A stretch of 64,000 nucleotides of DNA, taken from positions 148,539-212,538 of the forward strand of contig DATCDN010000138.1 of assembly GCA_036510675.1 (NCBI GenBank). Reading direction: 5' to 3'. Shown here piece after piece: positions 35,154 to 45,199 of the stretch. Position numbers and translations under genes: made by a program. Origin of the DNA: JAATGI01 sp036510675. Its GTDB lineage: Bacteria; Pseudomonadota; Alphaproteobacteria; ATCC43930; CGMCC-115725. Numbering within the stretch: position 1 is the stretch's first letter; each line of letters starts with the position of its first letter. Below the pieces are notes generated by a model. The model searched no databases. It was not told the origin of the DNA and was given only the letters and a program-made list of their open reading frames with translations.

Positions 35154-35540
35154 ATGAATCTGGGCTATGTGATTTTCTATGTCGCCGATGTCGCCGCCAC
35201 CGCCGCATTCTATGAACAGGCTTTCGGCGTGACGCGGCGCTTCACCGCCGAAAGCGGCCAGTACATCGAAATGGATACCGGCGCCACCGCGCTCGGCTTC
35301 ACCGCCGAAGCCTTCATGGCCAAGAGCTGCGTCCCCTTCACCCAGCTTCGCGCCGCGGCAACCCCGCCGGCGATCGAGATCGCGTTCATCACGGATGATG
35401 TCGCGGCGGCGGTCGCCCGCGCGGTTGCCGCCGGCGCCACGATCGTCACGCCGCTCGAACGCAAGCCGTGGGGTCAGACCGTCGCCGTGGTTCGCGATAA
35501 GGATGGCGTCCTGGTGGAACTTTGCACCAAGATGGGATGA
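35154..35540 (+). CDS. VOC-family protein
   Basis: A 128-residue VOC domain (MNLGYVIFYVADVAATAAFY; VAVVRDKDGVLVELCTKMG) with the conserved terminal Glu in LVELCT. It belongs to the group of glyoxalase-like proteins that give weak resistance or detoxify small electrophiles. It lies 77 bases after the preceding VOC gene and 71 bases before the regulator on the same strand, so the three may form an operon. Confidence 0.87.
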   Translation: MNLGYVIFYVADVAATAAFYEQAFGVTRRFTAESGQYIEMDTGATALGFTAEAFMAKSCVPFTQLRAAATPPAIEIAFITDDVAAAVARAVAAGATIVTPLERKPWGQTVAVVRDKDGVLVELCTKMG

Positions 35541-35611
35541 GCATGCCGGCGCACCGAACCAAGCCGATGCGCCGCCATGGCGCCCGGCGCCGTCCGGCGC
35601 GATGATCGGGC

Positions 35612-36286
35612 ATGCGACGCGCCGACCGCCTGTTCCAGATCGTCCAGTTGTTGCGGGGCGGCCGGCTCGTCACCGCGCGCAAACTCGCGGACAAGCTCGA
35701 GGTCTCGGAGCGCACGATCTATCGCGACATCGTGGCGCTCCAGGCGTCGGGCGTGCCCATCGAGGGCGAGGCCGGCATCGGCTATGTGCTGCGCCGGGGC
35801 TTCGACATCCCGCCGCTGATGTTCACGCGCGGCGAGATCGAGGCGATTGTCCTGGGCACCCGGATGGTCGAGGCGTGGGGCGGCGCGCAACTCGCCGAAG
35901 CGGCACGCGAGGCGCTGAAGAAGATCGAGGCGGTGGTGCCGCCCGACCTGCGCGACCGGATCGAGCGCACCCCGCTCTACGCGCCTGGCTTTCGCGTGCC
36001 CGATGAATTGCGCCGGCGGCTCGACGAATTGAGCGGCGCGATCCGCGACCAGCATATCGCCGCGACCGACTATCGGCGCGAGGATGGCGGCGACAGCCAG
36101 CGCCGCATCCGCCCGCTCGGCCTCTATTTCTGGGGCGGCGTGTGGACGGTGGTGGCGTGGTGCGAGCTGCGTCAGGATTTCCGCAGCTTTCGCATCGACC
36201 GGATGGACCGGCTGGAAATTCTGACGGAACGCTTCCCGAGCGACCCGGAAAAATCGCTGCGCGCGTTCCTCGCCAAAATGCGTTAG
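35612..36286 (+). CDS. YafY-type transcriptional regulator (HTH plus WYL domain)
   Basis: A 224-residue regulator with an N-terminal winged helix-turn-helix (RADRLFQIVQLLRGGRLVTA, then KLEVSERTIYRDIVALQASG, residues 3-50) and a C-terminal WYL ligand-sensing domain (about residues 135-205; RRIRPLGLYFWGGVWTVVAW, then RLEILTERF). YafY-like proteins often sit beside VOC genes, as here, and plausibly control them. Its 3' end overlaps the convergent cobalamin-binding gene by four bases. Confidence 0.9.
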   Translation: MRRADRLFQIVQLLRGGRLVTARKLADKLEVSERTIYRDIVALQASGVPIEGEAGIGYVLRRGFDIPPLMFTRGEIEAIVLGTRMVEAWGGAQLAEAAREALKKIEAVVPPDLRDRIERTPLYAPGFRVPDELRRRLDELSGAIRDQHIAATDYRREDGGDSQRRIRPLGLYFWGGVWTVVAWCELRQDFRSFRIDRMDRLEILTERFPSDPEKSLRAFLAKMR

Positions 36287-37080
36287 CGCGCCACGGACCA
36301 GTCCCGCACGATTTGCTCGATCGCCGCCAGCCCATCGGTCAGCGCGGCGGGGCCGGGTTGTAGGATGATCGACGATTTTATCTCGAACAAGTGGCGCTCG
36401 CGCACCGCCGGGATCGCGGCGAAGCCCGGACGCGCCGCCAGCCGCTCGGGCCGGAACTTCTTGCCGCACCACGAGCCGATGACGATATCGGGCGCGGCGG
36501 CGATCACCGCCTCGCCCGTGACGATGCGGCCCTTGGCGTCGGCGGCGTGCGAGCGATCGGCGAAGACATCGATGCCGCCGGCGATCTCCATCAGCTCCGA
36601 GACCCAGCGGATCGCCGAGATCGACGGCTCGTCCCATTCCTCGAAAAAGACGCGCGGCTTGATCGTCAGGCGCGCGGCCCGGTCGCGGGCGTCGGCGATG
36701 CCGCGACGATATGTGTTAACCAGCGTTTCGGCGACATCGCGTGCATCAACCAGCGCGCCGAGCGTGCGAATCATGTCGAAAATGCCGGCAATATCGCGCT
36801 GGTTGAAGGTGTGTACGGCGAAACCGTGCCGAATTAGGGTCGCCACGATATCGGCCTGCATATCGGAAAATGCCAGGATGATGTCGGGGCGCAATGCCGC
36901 GATCTTGCCGAGATCCGCCGATGTGAAGGCGCTCACGCGTGGCTTGTCGCGTCGCGCCTCGGGCGGCCGGACGGTATAGCCGGAGATGCCGACGATGCGA
37001 TCCTGCCGCCCCAGAAGGTACAGCGTTTCGACCGTTTCCTCGGTCAGGCAGACGATGCGTTCAGGGGGAAACATGCTCAT
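36283..37080 (-). CDS. Cobalamin-binding-like periplasmic-type protein (BtuF/FhuD fold), no signal peptide
   Basis: A 265-residue protein of the BtuF/helical-backbone metal receptor fold (RIVCLTEETVETLYLLGRQDRIVG, then IAALRPDIILAF). These domains bind cobalamin or metal-siderophore for an ABC importer. Unusually, there is no hydrophobic signal peptide ahead of the first strand: the protein begins MSMFPPERIVCL, and no upstream in-frame start adds one. No permease or ATPase genes are near. It may be a cytosolic cobalamin-binding protein, or a mis-started exported one. It is divergent from the RND operon (171 bases). Confidence 0.8.
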   Translation of the reverse strand: MSMFPPERIVCLTEETVETLYLLGRQDRIVGISGYTVRPPEARRDKPRVSAFTSADLGKIAALRPDIILAFSDMQADIVATLIRHGFAVHTFNQRDIAGIFDMIRTLGALVDARDVAETLVNTYRRGIADARDRAARLTIKPRVFFEEWDEPSISAIRWVSELMEIAGGIDVFADRSHAADAKGRIVTGEAVIAAAPDIVIGSWCGKKFRPERLAARPGFAAIPAVRERHLFEIKSSIILQPGPAALTDGLAAIEQIVRDWSVAR

Positions 37081-37251
37081 CCATGCTATTGAGAAAGCTT
37101 GCGGATCGACGGGGATAGCGGTCCGGCCCGGCGCCTAGAACCGGATGATCGCATCGCCCCGGCCCACGCTTTCTTGCCTTTACGACGGGCGCGATTCAAC
37201 GGCAAATGTGCCGCGCCGGGCGCGATCCGGCCGAGGATCTATCAGGAGCGC

Positions 37252-38751
37252 ATGGACGATTCGAGCCCACCTTTGCGCCAGCTGCCCCCGCCGCGCCGGC
37301 GCTGGCTGCGATGGGTGCTGGTGCTGCTGGCGATCATTATCCTGTTGGCCATCGGCTGGCGCTGGTGGCTGCAACCGCGCCTCAATCCCAAGCCCCAGGC
37401 CACCGGCACGACCGCCGTCAGCCCGCGCGGGGCCGGTGGCGGACGCGGGCGGTTCCAGGCCGCGGGGGCGCAGCCCGTGGGCGCCGCGACTGTCGCCACG
37501 GGCGATATCGACATCACGCTCAACGCGCTCGGCACGGTGACGCCGCTCGCCACCGTCACGGTGCGCACCCAGATCAACGGCCAGCTGGTCCAGATCGCGT
37601 TTACCGAGGGGCAGATCGTCAAGAAGGGCGATTTCCTCGCCGAAATCGATCCGCGCCCCTACCAGATCGCGCTGCAGCAGGCGCAAGGCCAATTGGCGCG
37701 CGACCAGGCGCTGTTGAAGGGCGCCCAGGTCGATCTGGCGCGCTATCAGAAATTGGCGCGGCAAAATTCCATCGCCCAGCAACAGGCCGACGATCAGCTC
37801 TATCTGGCGCGGCAATATGAGGGCACGGTGAAGCTCGACGAGGCGGGCGTCGCCAACGCCAAGCTCAATCTCGCCTATTGCCATATCGTGTCGCCGGTCG
37901 CGGGCAAGGCCGGCCTGCGCCAGGTCGATGTCGGCAACTATGTCCAGACCAGCGACGCCAACGGTATCGTGGTGGTGACGCAATTACAGCCGATTACCGT
38001 GCTGTTCCCGGTCGCCGAGGATTTCCTGCCGCAGATCCAGAAGCGCGAGGCCGCCGGCGCGAAACTGCCGGTCACCGCCTATGATCGGGCGATGACCACC
38101 AAGCTGGCGGCGGGCACCTTATACGCGATCGACAGCCAGATCGATCCGACCACCGGTACGGTGAAGATGAAGGCGCAGTTCGACAATGCGGATTTCGCGC
38201 TGTTCCCGCAGCAATTCGTCAACGCGAAGCTGCTGATCGATACGCTGAAGGATGTGGTAATCGCGCCGACCGCGGCGATTCAGCGCGGCGCGCCCGGCAC
38301 CTTCGTGTTCCTGATCAAGACCGGCAACAAGGTCGCGGTTACCAATGTGAAGCTCGGGCCGGTTCAGGGCGAACAAGTCGCGGTGCTGTCCGGCCTCGCC
38401 GCCGGCGATCGGGTCGTGGTCGATGGCGCCGATCGGCTGCGTGATGGCGTGACCGTCACTGTCCCGCAGGCGAAGGGCGGCGCGCCCGGCGCCAAGGGCG
38501 GCGGCGGGCGGCGCGCCGGCGCCAATACCGGGCCCGCCGCGCCCAAAGCCGCCGCGACGGCGGGTGGCCCGGCCGACACCGCCGCGCCCGCCACGATCAC
38601 CGGCTCCAATCTCGGCAAGAGCAGTCCGGTCAAAGGCAAATCGCCCAATCTCGGCGGCAATCACGGGCCGGGTTACAATCCTCCGCCGGATCAGCTCACC
38701 AATCCCGGACCTGCCGCGCCGAAATCGAGCAAGAGCGGGACCACGCAATGA
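37252..38751 (+). CDS. RND efflux periplasmic adaptor subunit (MdtA-like)
   Basis: A 499-residue membrane-fusion protein. A single TM helix (about residues 18-40, LVLLAIIILLAIGWRWW) anchors it; the barrel-sandwich hybrid starts at ITLNALGTVTPLATVTVRTQ, includes VKKGDFLAEIDPRPY, and a helical hairpin with LVKAQGQLARDQALLKGAQ-like sequence follows, then KAGLRQVDVGNYVQ. It ends with an unusual Gly/Ala/Pro/Lys-rich tail of nearly 100 residues (from about 403). The ATG at 37252 has an AGGAG ribosome binding site. It is the first gene of a five-gene export operon. Confidence 0.92.
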   Translation: MDDSSPPLRQLPPPRRRWLRWVLVLLAIIILLAIGWRWWLQPRLNPKPQATGTTAVSPRGAGGGRGRFQAAGAQPVGAATVATGDIDITLNALGTVTPLATVTVRTQINGQLVQIAFTEGQIVKKGDFLAEIDPRPYQIALQQAQGQLARDQALLKGAQVDLARYQKLARQNSIAQQQADDQLYLARQYEGTVKLDEAGVANAKLNLAYCHIVSPVAGKAGLRQVDVGNYVQTSDANGIVVVTQLQPITVLFPVAEDFLPQIQKREAAGAKLPVTAYDRAMTTKLAAGTLYAIDSQIDPTTGTVKMKAQFDNADFALFPQQFVNAKLLIDTLKDVVIAPTAAIQRGAPGTFVFLIKTGNKVAVTNVKLGPVQGEQVAVLSGLAAGDRVVVDGADRLRDGVTVTVPQAKGGAPGAKGGGGRRAGANTGPAAPKAAATAGGPADTAAPATITGSNLGKSSPVKGKSPNLGGNHGPGYNPPPDQLTNPGPAAPKSSKSGTTQ

Positions 38752-38804
38752 CCGGGGATGGCCCGGCAATCCAGCGGCCGCGCCCCGGTGCTTGAGACGG
38801 CGCC

Positions 38805-41800
38805 ATGAGTCCGTCCCAGCCCTTCATCCTCCGCCCCGTCGCGACCTCGCTGCTGATGATCGCGATCCTGCTGTCGGGCATCGTGGCGTTCGGCTTCCTG
38901 CCGCTGTCGGCCCTGCCCGAGGTCGATTACCCGACCATCCAAGTCCAGACGCTCTATCCCGGCGCCAGCCCGGAGGTGATGACGACCTCGGTCACGGCGC
39001 CGCTCGAAGAGCAATTCGGCCAGATGCCGAGCCTGGCGCAGATGTCGTCGTCGAGTTCGGGGGGCGCCTCGGTCATCACCCTGCAATTCACGCTCGATCT
39101 CAACATCGATGTCGCCGAGCAGGAGGTTCAGGCCGCGATCAATGCCGCCGGCAACCTGCTGCCGGCCGATCTGCCGGCGCCGCCGATCTATGCCAAGGTC
39201 AACCCGGCGGACGCCCCGGTGCTGACACTGGCGATCACCTCAAAGACACTGCCGCTGACCCAGGTCGAGGATTTGACCGACACGCGCATCGCGCAGAAAA
39301 TCTCGCAACTGCCCGGCGTCGGCCTCGTCAGCATCAGCGGCGGCCAGCAGCCGGCTGTGCGCATTCAGGCCGATCCGCGCGCGCTGGCCGCCCATGGCCT
39401 CAATATCGACGATTTGCGCACCACGGTGTCGAACGCGACCGTCGATGGGCCCAAGGGCAATTTCGACGGGCCGACCCGCTCCTATACCATCAACGCCAAC
39501 GACCAGCTCAGCAGCGCGTCGGAGTTCCGCAAGATCATCGTCGCCTATGAGAATGGCGCGCCGGTGATGCTGAGCGACGTTGCCACCGTGATCGACGGCG
39601 CCCAGAACACCAAGCTCGCCGCCTGGATCGATACGACCCCCGCCATCATCGTCAATATTCAGCGCCAGCCCAGCGCCAACGTCATCGGCGTAGTGGACGG
39701 CATCAAGGCGCTGCTGCCCTCGCTGACCGCGTCACTGCCGGCCGGCATCGATGTCGAGATCGTCACCGACCGAACCACCACCATTCGTGCCTCGGTCTCG
39801 GATGTCGAGTTCGAGCTGACCCTCGCGGTCATCCTGGTGGTGATGGTGATGTTCCTGTTCCTGCGCAGCTTCCGCGCCACCATCATTCCCAGCCTGTCGG
39901 TGCCGCTGTCGCTGATCGGCACCTTCGGCGTGATGTACTTGCTGGGCTACAGCCTCAACAATCTGTCGCTGATGGCGCTGACCATCGCCTCGGGCTTCGT
40001 GGTCGATGATGCCATCGTCATGATCGAGAACATCTCGCGCTATATCGAGGAGGGCGAGCGGCCGCTGCAAGCGGCGCTGAAGGGGTCGGCGCAGATCGGT
40101 TTCACCATCATCTCGCTGACTATTTCGCTGATCGCGGTGCTGATCCCGCTGCTGTTCATGGGCGATGTGGTGGGGCGCCTGTTCCGCGAATTCGCGATCA
40201 CGCTGGCGGTGACGATCGTGATTTCGGCGGTGGTCTCGCTGACCCTGGTGCCGATGCTGTGCGCCAAGCTGTTGCGCCATGTGCCGGAAGAGGAGCAAGG
40301 CTGGCTCGCGCGCCATTCCCAGCACTGGTTCCAGGCCGGCATCGATTTCTATGGCCGCCGCCTCGAATGGGTGCTCGACCATCAGTTCATCACCATGATG
40401 GTGTTCGTGGCGACGCTGGTGGTGACGGCGCTGCTCTATGTCGCCATTCCGAAGGGCTTTTTCCCGGTTCAGGATACGGGCCTGATCCAAGGCATTTCCG
40501 AGGCCGACCAGACCATTTCCTATGCCGCCATGACGCAGCGCCAGGAGGCGCTGGCGCAAATCGTGCTGAAGGACCCCGATGTCGCAAGCCTGACCTCGTT
40601 CATCGGCGTCGACGGCATCAACACGACGCTGAACAATGGCCGCTTCCTGATCAACCTGAAGCCGAAGGACGAGCGCACGACCGGGGCCAGCGACATCATC
40701 CGCCGGCTCAGTCGCGCCACCGAGAAAATCGCCGGCATCCGGCTATTCATGCAGCCGGTCCAGGATTTGACCATCGATTCCACGATCTCCAAGACGCAAT
40801 ATCAATTCGTGCTCGAGGACGCGGACGCGGCGGAGCTCGCGGCCTGGGCGCCGAAAATCGTCAAGCAGCTACAGGGGCTGCCCGATCTCGAAGATGTCGC
40901 CAGCAACGCCGAGAATAACGGGCTAAGCGCCTATATCACGGTCGATCGCGACACCGCCGCCCGCTTCGGCATCACCATGGCCACCGTCGACAATGCGCTC
41001 TACGACGCCTATGGCCAGCGCATCGTCACCACCATCTTTACCCAAACCAATCAGTATCGCGTGATCCTGGAGGCGCGGCCCGAGCTGCAGGCGACGCTGA
41101 CATCGCTCGATTCGATCTATCTGCCGTCCTCGACCGCGGGCACCGGCTCGAACGGTCTGGGCCAGGTGCCGCTCTCCTCGATCGCGCATGTCAGCGAGCG
41201 CGTATCGCCGCTGGAGATCGATCATCTCGGGCAGTTTCCGGCGGTGACCATCTCCTTCAACGTCGCCCCCGGCTCGTCGCTGGGCGCGGCGGTGGACGCG
41301 ATCCAGAAGACCGAGCGCGACATGAAATTGCCGCGCAGCCTGTTCACCACCCTCCAAGGCGCCGCCCTCGCCTTCGAGGCGTCGCTTAGCAGCGAATTGC
41401 TGCTGATCCTGGCGGCGATCGTGACGATGTACATCATTCTGGGCGTGCTCTATGAGAGCTTCATCCATCCCCTCACGATTCTCTCGACCCTGCCGTCGGC
41501 GGGGGTCGGCGCGCTGCTGGCGCTGATGATCGACGGCAGCGATCTCGGCATCGTGGCGATCATCGGCATCATCCTGCTGATCGGGATTGTCAAGAAGAAC
41601 GCGATCATGATGATCGACTTCGCGCTCGACGCCGAACGGCGCGAAGGCAAGCCGCCGCGCGAGGCGATCTATCAGGCGAGCCTCTTACGCTTCCGGCCGA
41701 TTCTGATGACGACGATGGCGGCATTGCTCGGCGCGGTCCCCCTGATGATCGGCAGCGGCGCGGGCTCGGAATTGCGCCACCCGCTGGGCGTCGCCATCGT

Positions 41801-41933
41801 CGGCGGCTTGCTGCTGAGCCAGTTGCTGACGCTGTTTACGACGCCGGTGATCTATCTGGTGTTCGATGACGCCGCGCGGCGCGTCACTGGTCGCGGCGCC
41901 GCCCAGGTTCCGGGCGCGAGTCCGGCGGAATGA
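38805..41933 (+). CDS. RND efflux pump permease (MdtB-like)
   Basis: A 1042-residue inner-membrane RND transporter of the HAE1 family with 12 helices and two large periplasmic loops. Landmarks: FILRPVATSLLMIAILLSG, PLSALPEVDYPTIQVQTLYPG, and the proton-relay segment GFVVDDAIVMIENISRYIEEG with its paired acidic residues, then LYESFIHPLTILSTLPSAGVG. It would export drugs, detergents or metals with the adaptor and outer-membrane factor. The gene overlaps the next by four bases (ATGA), as in mdtBC operons. Confidence 0.93.
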   Translation: MSPSQPFILRPVATSLLMIAILLSGIVAFGFLPLSALPEVDYPTIQVQTLYPGASPEVMTTSVTAPLEEQFGQMPSLAQMSSSSSGGASVITLQFTLDLNIDVAEQEVQAAINAAGNLLPADLPAPPIYAKVNPADAPVLTLAITSKTLPLTQVEDLTDTRIAQKISQLPGVGLVSISGGQQPAVRIQADPRALAAHGLNIDDLRTTVSNATVDGPKGNFDGPTRSYTINANDQLSSASEFRKIIVAYENGAPVMLSDVATVIDGAQNTKLAAWIDTTPAIIVNIQRQPSANVIGVVDGIKALLPSLTASLPAGIDVEIVTDRTTTIRASVSDVEFELTLAVILVVMVMFLFLRSFRATIIPSLSVPLSLIGTFGVMYLLGYSLNNLSLMALTIASGFVVDDAIVMIENISRYIEEGERPLQAALKGSAQIGFTIISLTISLIAVLIPLLFMGDVVGRLFREFAITLAVTIVISAVVSLTLVPMLCAKLLRHVPEEEQGWLARHSQHWFQAGIDFYGRRLEWVLDHQFITMMVFVATLVVTALLYVAIPKGFFPVQDTGLIQGISEADQTISYAAMTQRQEALAQIVLKDPDVASLTSFIGVDGINTTLNNGRFLINLKPKDERTTGASDIIRRLSRATEKIAGIRLFMQPVQDLTIDSTISKTQYQFVLEDADAAELAAWAPKIVKQLQGLPDLEDVASNAENNGLSAYITVDRDTAARFGITMATVDNALYDAYGQRIVTTIFTQTNQYRVILEARPELQATLTSLDSIYLPSSTAGTGSNGLGQVPLSSIAHVSERVSPLEIDHLGQFPAVTISFNVAPGSSLGAAVDAIQKTERDMKLPRSLFTTLQGAALAFEASLSSELLLILAAIVTMYIILGVLYESFIHPLTILSTLPSAGVGALLALMIDGSDLGIVAIIGIILLIGIVKKNAIMMIDFALDAERREGKPPREAIYQASLLRFRPILMTTMAALLGAVPLMIGSGAGSELRHPLGVAIVGGLLLSQLLTLFTTPVIYLVFDDAARRVTGRGAAQVPGASPAE

Positions 41934-44900
41934 ATCTTTCGGCGCCCTTCATCTCGCGGCCAATCGCGACCGCGCTGCTGACCGCCGGGGTGGCGCTGGC
42001 CGGCTCGGTGGCGTTTTTCCTGCTACCGGTCTCGCCGCTGCCCCAGGTCGATTTTCCGACCATCCAGATCATGGCGCAGCTGCCCGGCGCCAGCCCCGCC
42101 AACATGGCCTCCAGCGTCGCGACCCCGCTGGAGCGGCATCTGGGGGTCATCGCCGACGTCACCGAGATGACCTCGATGAGCTCGGTCGGCGTCACCCGCA
42201 TCACCATGCAATTCTCGCTCGACCGCAACATCGACGGCGCGGCGCGCGACGTGCAGGCGGCGATCAACGCCGCCCGCGCCGATCTGCCCACCAGCCTGCG
42301 ATCCAACCCGACCTATCGCAAGGTCAACCCGGCGGACGCGCCGATCCTGATCCTGGCGCTGACCTCGGCGACCAAGACCCAGGGCCAGCTCTACGACGCC
42401 GCCTCCAACGTGCTGCAGCAAAAACTGTCGCAGGTCGGCGGCATCGGCCAGGTGACGCTTAGCGGCAGCTCGCTGCCGGCGGTGCGGGTCGAACTCAATC
42501 CCAACGCCTTATTCAAATATCGCATCGGGCCCGAGGATGTGCGCGCCGCGCTGGCCGCCGCCAACGCCAACAGCCCCAAAGGGTCGATCGAACCCGGCAA
42601 TCTCCATTATCAGCTTTATACCAACGACCAGGCCACCAAGGCCGAGCAGTATAAGGGGCTGGTGGTCGGCTATCGCGGCGGCGCGGCGATCCGGCTCGAC
42701 GAGATCGCCGATGTGACGGATTCAGTCGAGAACATCCGCAACCAAGGCCTGGCCAACGGCAAGCCCTCGGTGCTGGCCATTCTCTATCGCCAGCCCGGCG
42801 CCAATATCATCGACACGGTCGATCGCGTGACCCAGTTGCTGCCGCAGCTTACCGCGTCGCTGCCACGCGACATCGATGTCAGTGTCGTGTCCGACCGCAC
42901 CATCACCATCCGCTCGTCATTGCGCGACGTGGAGCGCACCCTCGCCATCTCGGTGGCGCTGGTGGCGCTCGTCGTGTTCTTCTTCCTGCGCAGCCCGCGC
43001 GCCACGCTGATCCCGGCGATCGCGGTGCCGATCTCGCTGATCGGCACGTTCGGCATGATGTATCTTCTGGGCTTCAGCCTCGACAATCTGTCGCTGATGG
43101 CGCTGACCGTCGCCACCGGCTTCGTCGTCGATGACGCCATCGTCGTGGTCGAGAATATCGAGCGCCATATCGAAGCCGGCATGTCGCGGCTCGAGGCGGC
43201 GCTTCTGGGCGCGCGCGAGGTCAGCTTCACCGTCCTGTCGATGAGCGTGTCGCTGGTCGCGGTGTTCATCCCAATCCTGCTGATGGGCGGCATTGTCGGC
43301 CGCCTGTTCGAGGAATTCGCGCTGACCCTGTCGATCGCGGTCATGGTCTCGCTGGTGGTCTCGCTGGTCACCACGCCGATGATGTGCGCCAAGATTCTGC
43401 GGCCCTCGCACGCCCGGCCGGGCCAGCCCGGACGGTTCGGCCGGGCCGCCGAGCGCATGTTCCAGGCGATGCTGAACTTCTATGCGCGCACGCTGACCTT
43501 CGCGCTGCGCTATTCGTTCCTGACCGCGATGGTCCTGATCGCGACCATCCTGCTCAACATCTACCTCTATATCATCATCCCCAAGGGCTTCTTCCCGGAA
43601 CAGGATACGGGTCGGATGATCGGCGGCATTCAGGCCGATCAGAGCATCTCGTTCCAGCTGATGAGCAAGAAATTCACCCAGCTGGTCGATATCGTGCGCA
43701 AGGACCCGGCCGTCGCCTCGGTGGCCGGCTTCACCGGCGGCTATTCGACCAATGGCGGCTTCGTCTTCGTCTCGCTGAAGCCGTTATCGGAGCGCACCGA
43801 GACCGCCGACCAGGTGATCGCGCGCTTGCGCAAGGCGACCGCGCGGGTCGCGGGCGGACGGCTGTTTTTCCGCTCGTCGCAGGACATTCGCGTCGGTGGC
43901 CGCCAAAGCAACGCCGAGTATCAATATACGCTGCAAGCCGACGACCTCGCGACCTTGCAAGCCTGGTCGCCGAAAATCCTGGCGGCGCTGCAAAAGCTGC
44001 CGATGCTGCAGGATGTCAATATCGACCAGCAGGATAAGGGGCTCGAGACCGACCTCGTCATCGACCGCCCGACCGCGTCGCGGCTCGGCCTGACCACCAG
44101 CGCCATCGACAACGCGCTCTACGATTTGTTCGGCCAGCGCATCGTCTCGACCATCTATAATGCCCTCAACCAATATCATGTGGTGATGGAGGCGGCGCCG
44201 CAATATTGGCAGAGTCCCGAGGTGCTGAACGACATCTATGTCAGCACCTCCGGCGGCGCCATCGGCGGGACCCAGGGCACCCAATCGCTGACGGCGCGGT
44301 CGAGCAGGACGGCGGCCGCGCCGGCGACCGGCAATGCCGTGCGCAACCGCGCCTCCAATTCGATCGCCGTCAGCGGGCATGGCAGTGCCTCGACCGGCTC
44401 GGCGGTCAGCACCGCGCCCGAGACGATGGTGCCGATGGCCGCCTTCGCCCGATTCGCGCCGGGCAACACGCCGCTGTCGGTCAACCACCAGGGCCTCTTC
44501 GTCGCCAGCACGGTGTCGTTCAACATGACCCCCGGCAAATCCTTGAGCGACGCGGTCGCGGCGATCGACCAGACCATGAACGAGATCGGCGTGCCGGCCA
44601 GCATCCATGGCAGCTTCCAGGGCACCGCCGCCGCCTTTCAATCCTCGCTTGCCAACGAGCCGCTGTTGATCCTGGCGGCACTCGTCACGGTCTATATCGT
44701 GCTCGGCGTGCTCTATGAAAGCTATATTCATCCGATCACCATCCTCTCGACCCTGCCGTCGGCGGGCGTCGGCGCGGTGCTGGCGCTGATGCTGTTCGGC
44801 GCGGAATTCAGTATCATCGCCCTGGTGGGCGTTATTCTGCTGATCGGCATCGTCAAGAAGAACGCGATCATGATGATCGATTTCGCGCTGCATGCCGAGC

Positions 44901-45199
44901 GCACCCTGGGCATGAAGACCGAGGATGCCATTTATCATGCCTGTCTGCTGCGCTTTCGCCCGATCATGATGACCACCGCGGCGGCGATGCTCGGCGCCCT
45001 GCCGCTGGCGCTGGGCGGGGGCGATGGGGCGGAATTGCGCCGGCCGCTGGGCATCGCCATCGTCGGCGGGCTGATGGTCAGCCAGGCGCTGACGCTCTAC
45101 ACCACGCCGGTCGTCTATCTCTATCTCGATCGCTTCCGGCTATGGAGCGCCCGGCGCTGGCAGCGCCGGCCGGCGCCGATCGCGGAGGCCGGCGAATGA
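41930..45199 (+). CDS. RND efflux pump permease (MdtC-like) with extended periplasmic insert
   Basis: A 1089-residue RND transporter, second pump subunit, so the two permeases are likely to form a heterotrimer as in MdtBC. Landmarks include FISRPIATALLTAGVALAG, PLPQVDFPTIQIMAQLPGAS, GFVVDDAIVVVENIERHIEAG and LYESYIHPITILSTLPSAGVG. It is about 45-50 residues longer than the family norm because of a Ser/Ala/Thr-rich insert between about residues 770 and 837 (TGNAVRNRASNSIAVSGHGS) in the second periplasmic domain. The start overlaps the preceding gene. Confidence 0.92.
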   Translation: MNLSAPFISRPIATALLTAGVALAGSVAFFLLPVSPLPQVDFPTIQIMAQLPGASPANMASSVATPLERHLGVIADVTEMTSMSSVGVTRITMQFSLDRNIDGAARDVQAAINAARADLPTSLRSNPTYRKVNPADAPILILALTSATKTQGQLYDAASNVLQQKLSQVGGIGQVTLSGSSLPAVRVELNPNALFKYRIGPEDVRAALAAANANSPKGSIEPGNLHYQLYTNDQATKAEQYKGLVVGYRGGAAIRLDEIADVTDSVENIRNQGLANGKPSVLAILYRQPGANIIDTVDRVTQLLPQLTASLPRDIDVSVVSDRTITIRSSLRDVERTLAISVALVALVVFFFLRSPRATLIPAIAVPISLIGTFGMMYLLGFSLDNLSLMALTVATGFVVDDAIVVVENIERHIEAGMSRLEAALLGAREVSFTVLSMSVSLVAVFIPILLMGGIVGRLFEEFALTLSIAVMVSLVVSLVTTPMMCAKILRPSHARPGQPGRFGRAAERMFQAMLNFYARTLTFALRYSFLTAMVLIATILLNIYLYIIIPKGFFPEQDTGRMIGGIQADQSISFQLMSKKFTQLVDIVRKDPAVASVAGFTGGYSTNGGFVFVSLKPLSERTETADQVIARLRKATARVAGGRLFFRSSQDIRVGGRQSNAEYQYTLQADDLATLQAWSPKILAALQKLPMLQDVNIDQQDKGLETDLVIDRPTASRLGLTTSAIDNALYDLFGQRIVSTIYNALNQYHVVMEAAPQYWQSPEVLNDIYVSTSGGAIGGTQGTQSLTARSSRTAAAPATGNAVRNRASNSIAVSGHGSASTGSAVSTAPETMVPMAAFARFAPGNTPLSVNHQGLFVASTVSFNMTPGKSLSDAVAAIDQTMNEIGVPASIHGSFQGTAAAFQSSLANEPLLILAALVTVYIVLGVLYESYIHPITILSTLPSAGVGAVLALMLFGAEFSIIALVGVILLIGIVKKNAIMMIDFALHAERTLGMKTEDAIYHACLLRFRPIMMTTAAAMLGALPLALGGGDGAELRRPLGIAIVGGLMVSQALTLYTTPVVYLYLDRFRLWSARRWQRRPAPIAEAGE

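Noticed and set aside
37081..37251. Cobalamin riboswitch before the BtuF-like gene
   Set aside because: No B12-box like sequence (GCCACTG) is visible on either strand.
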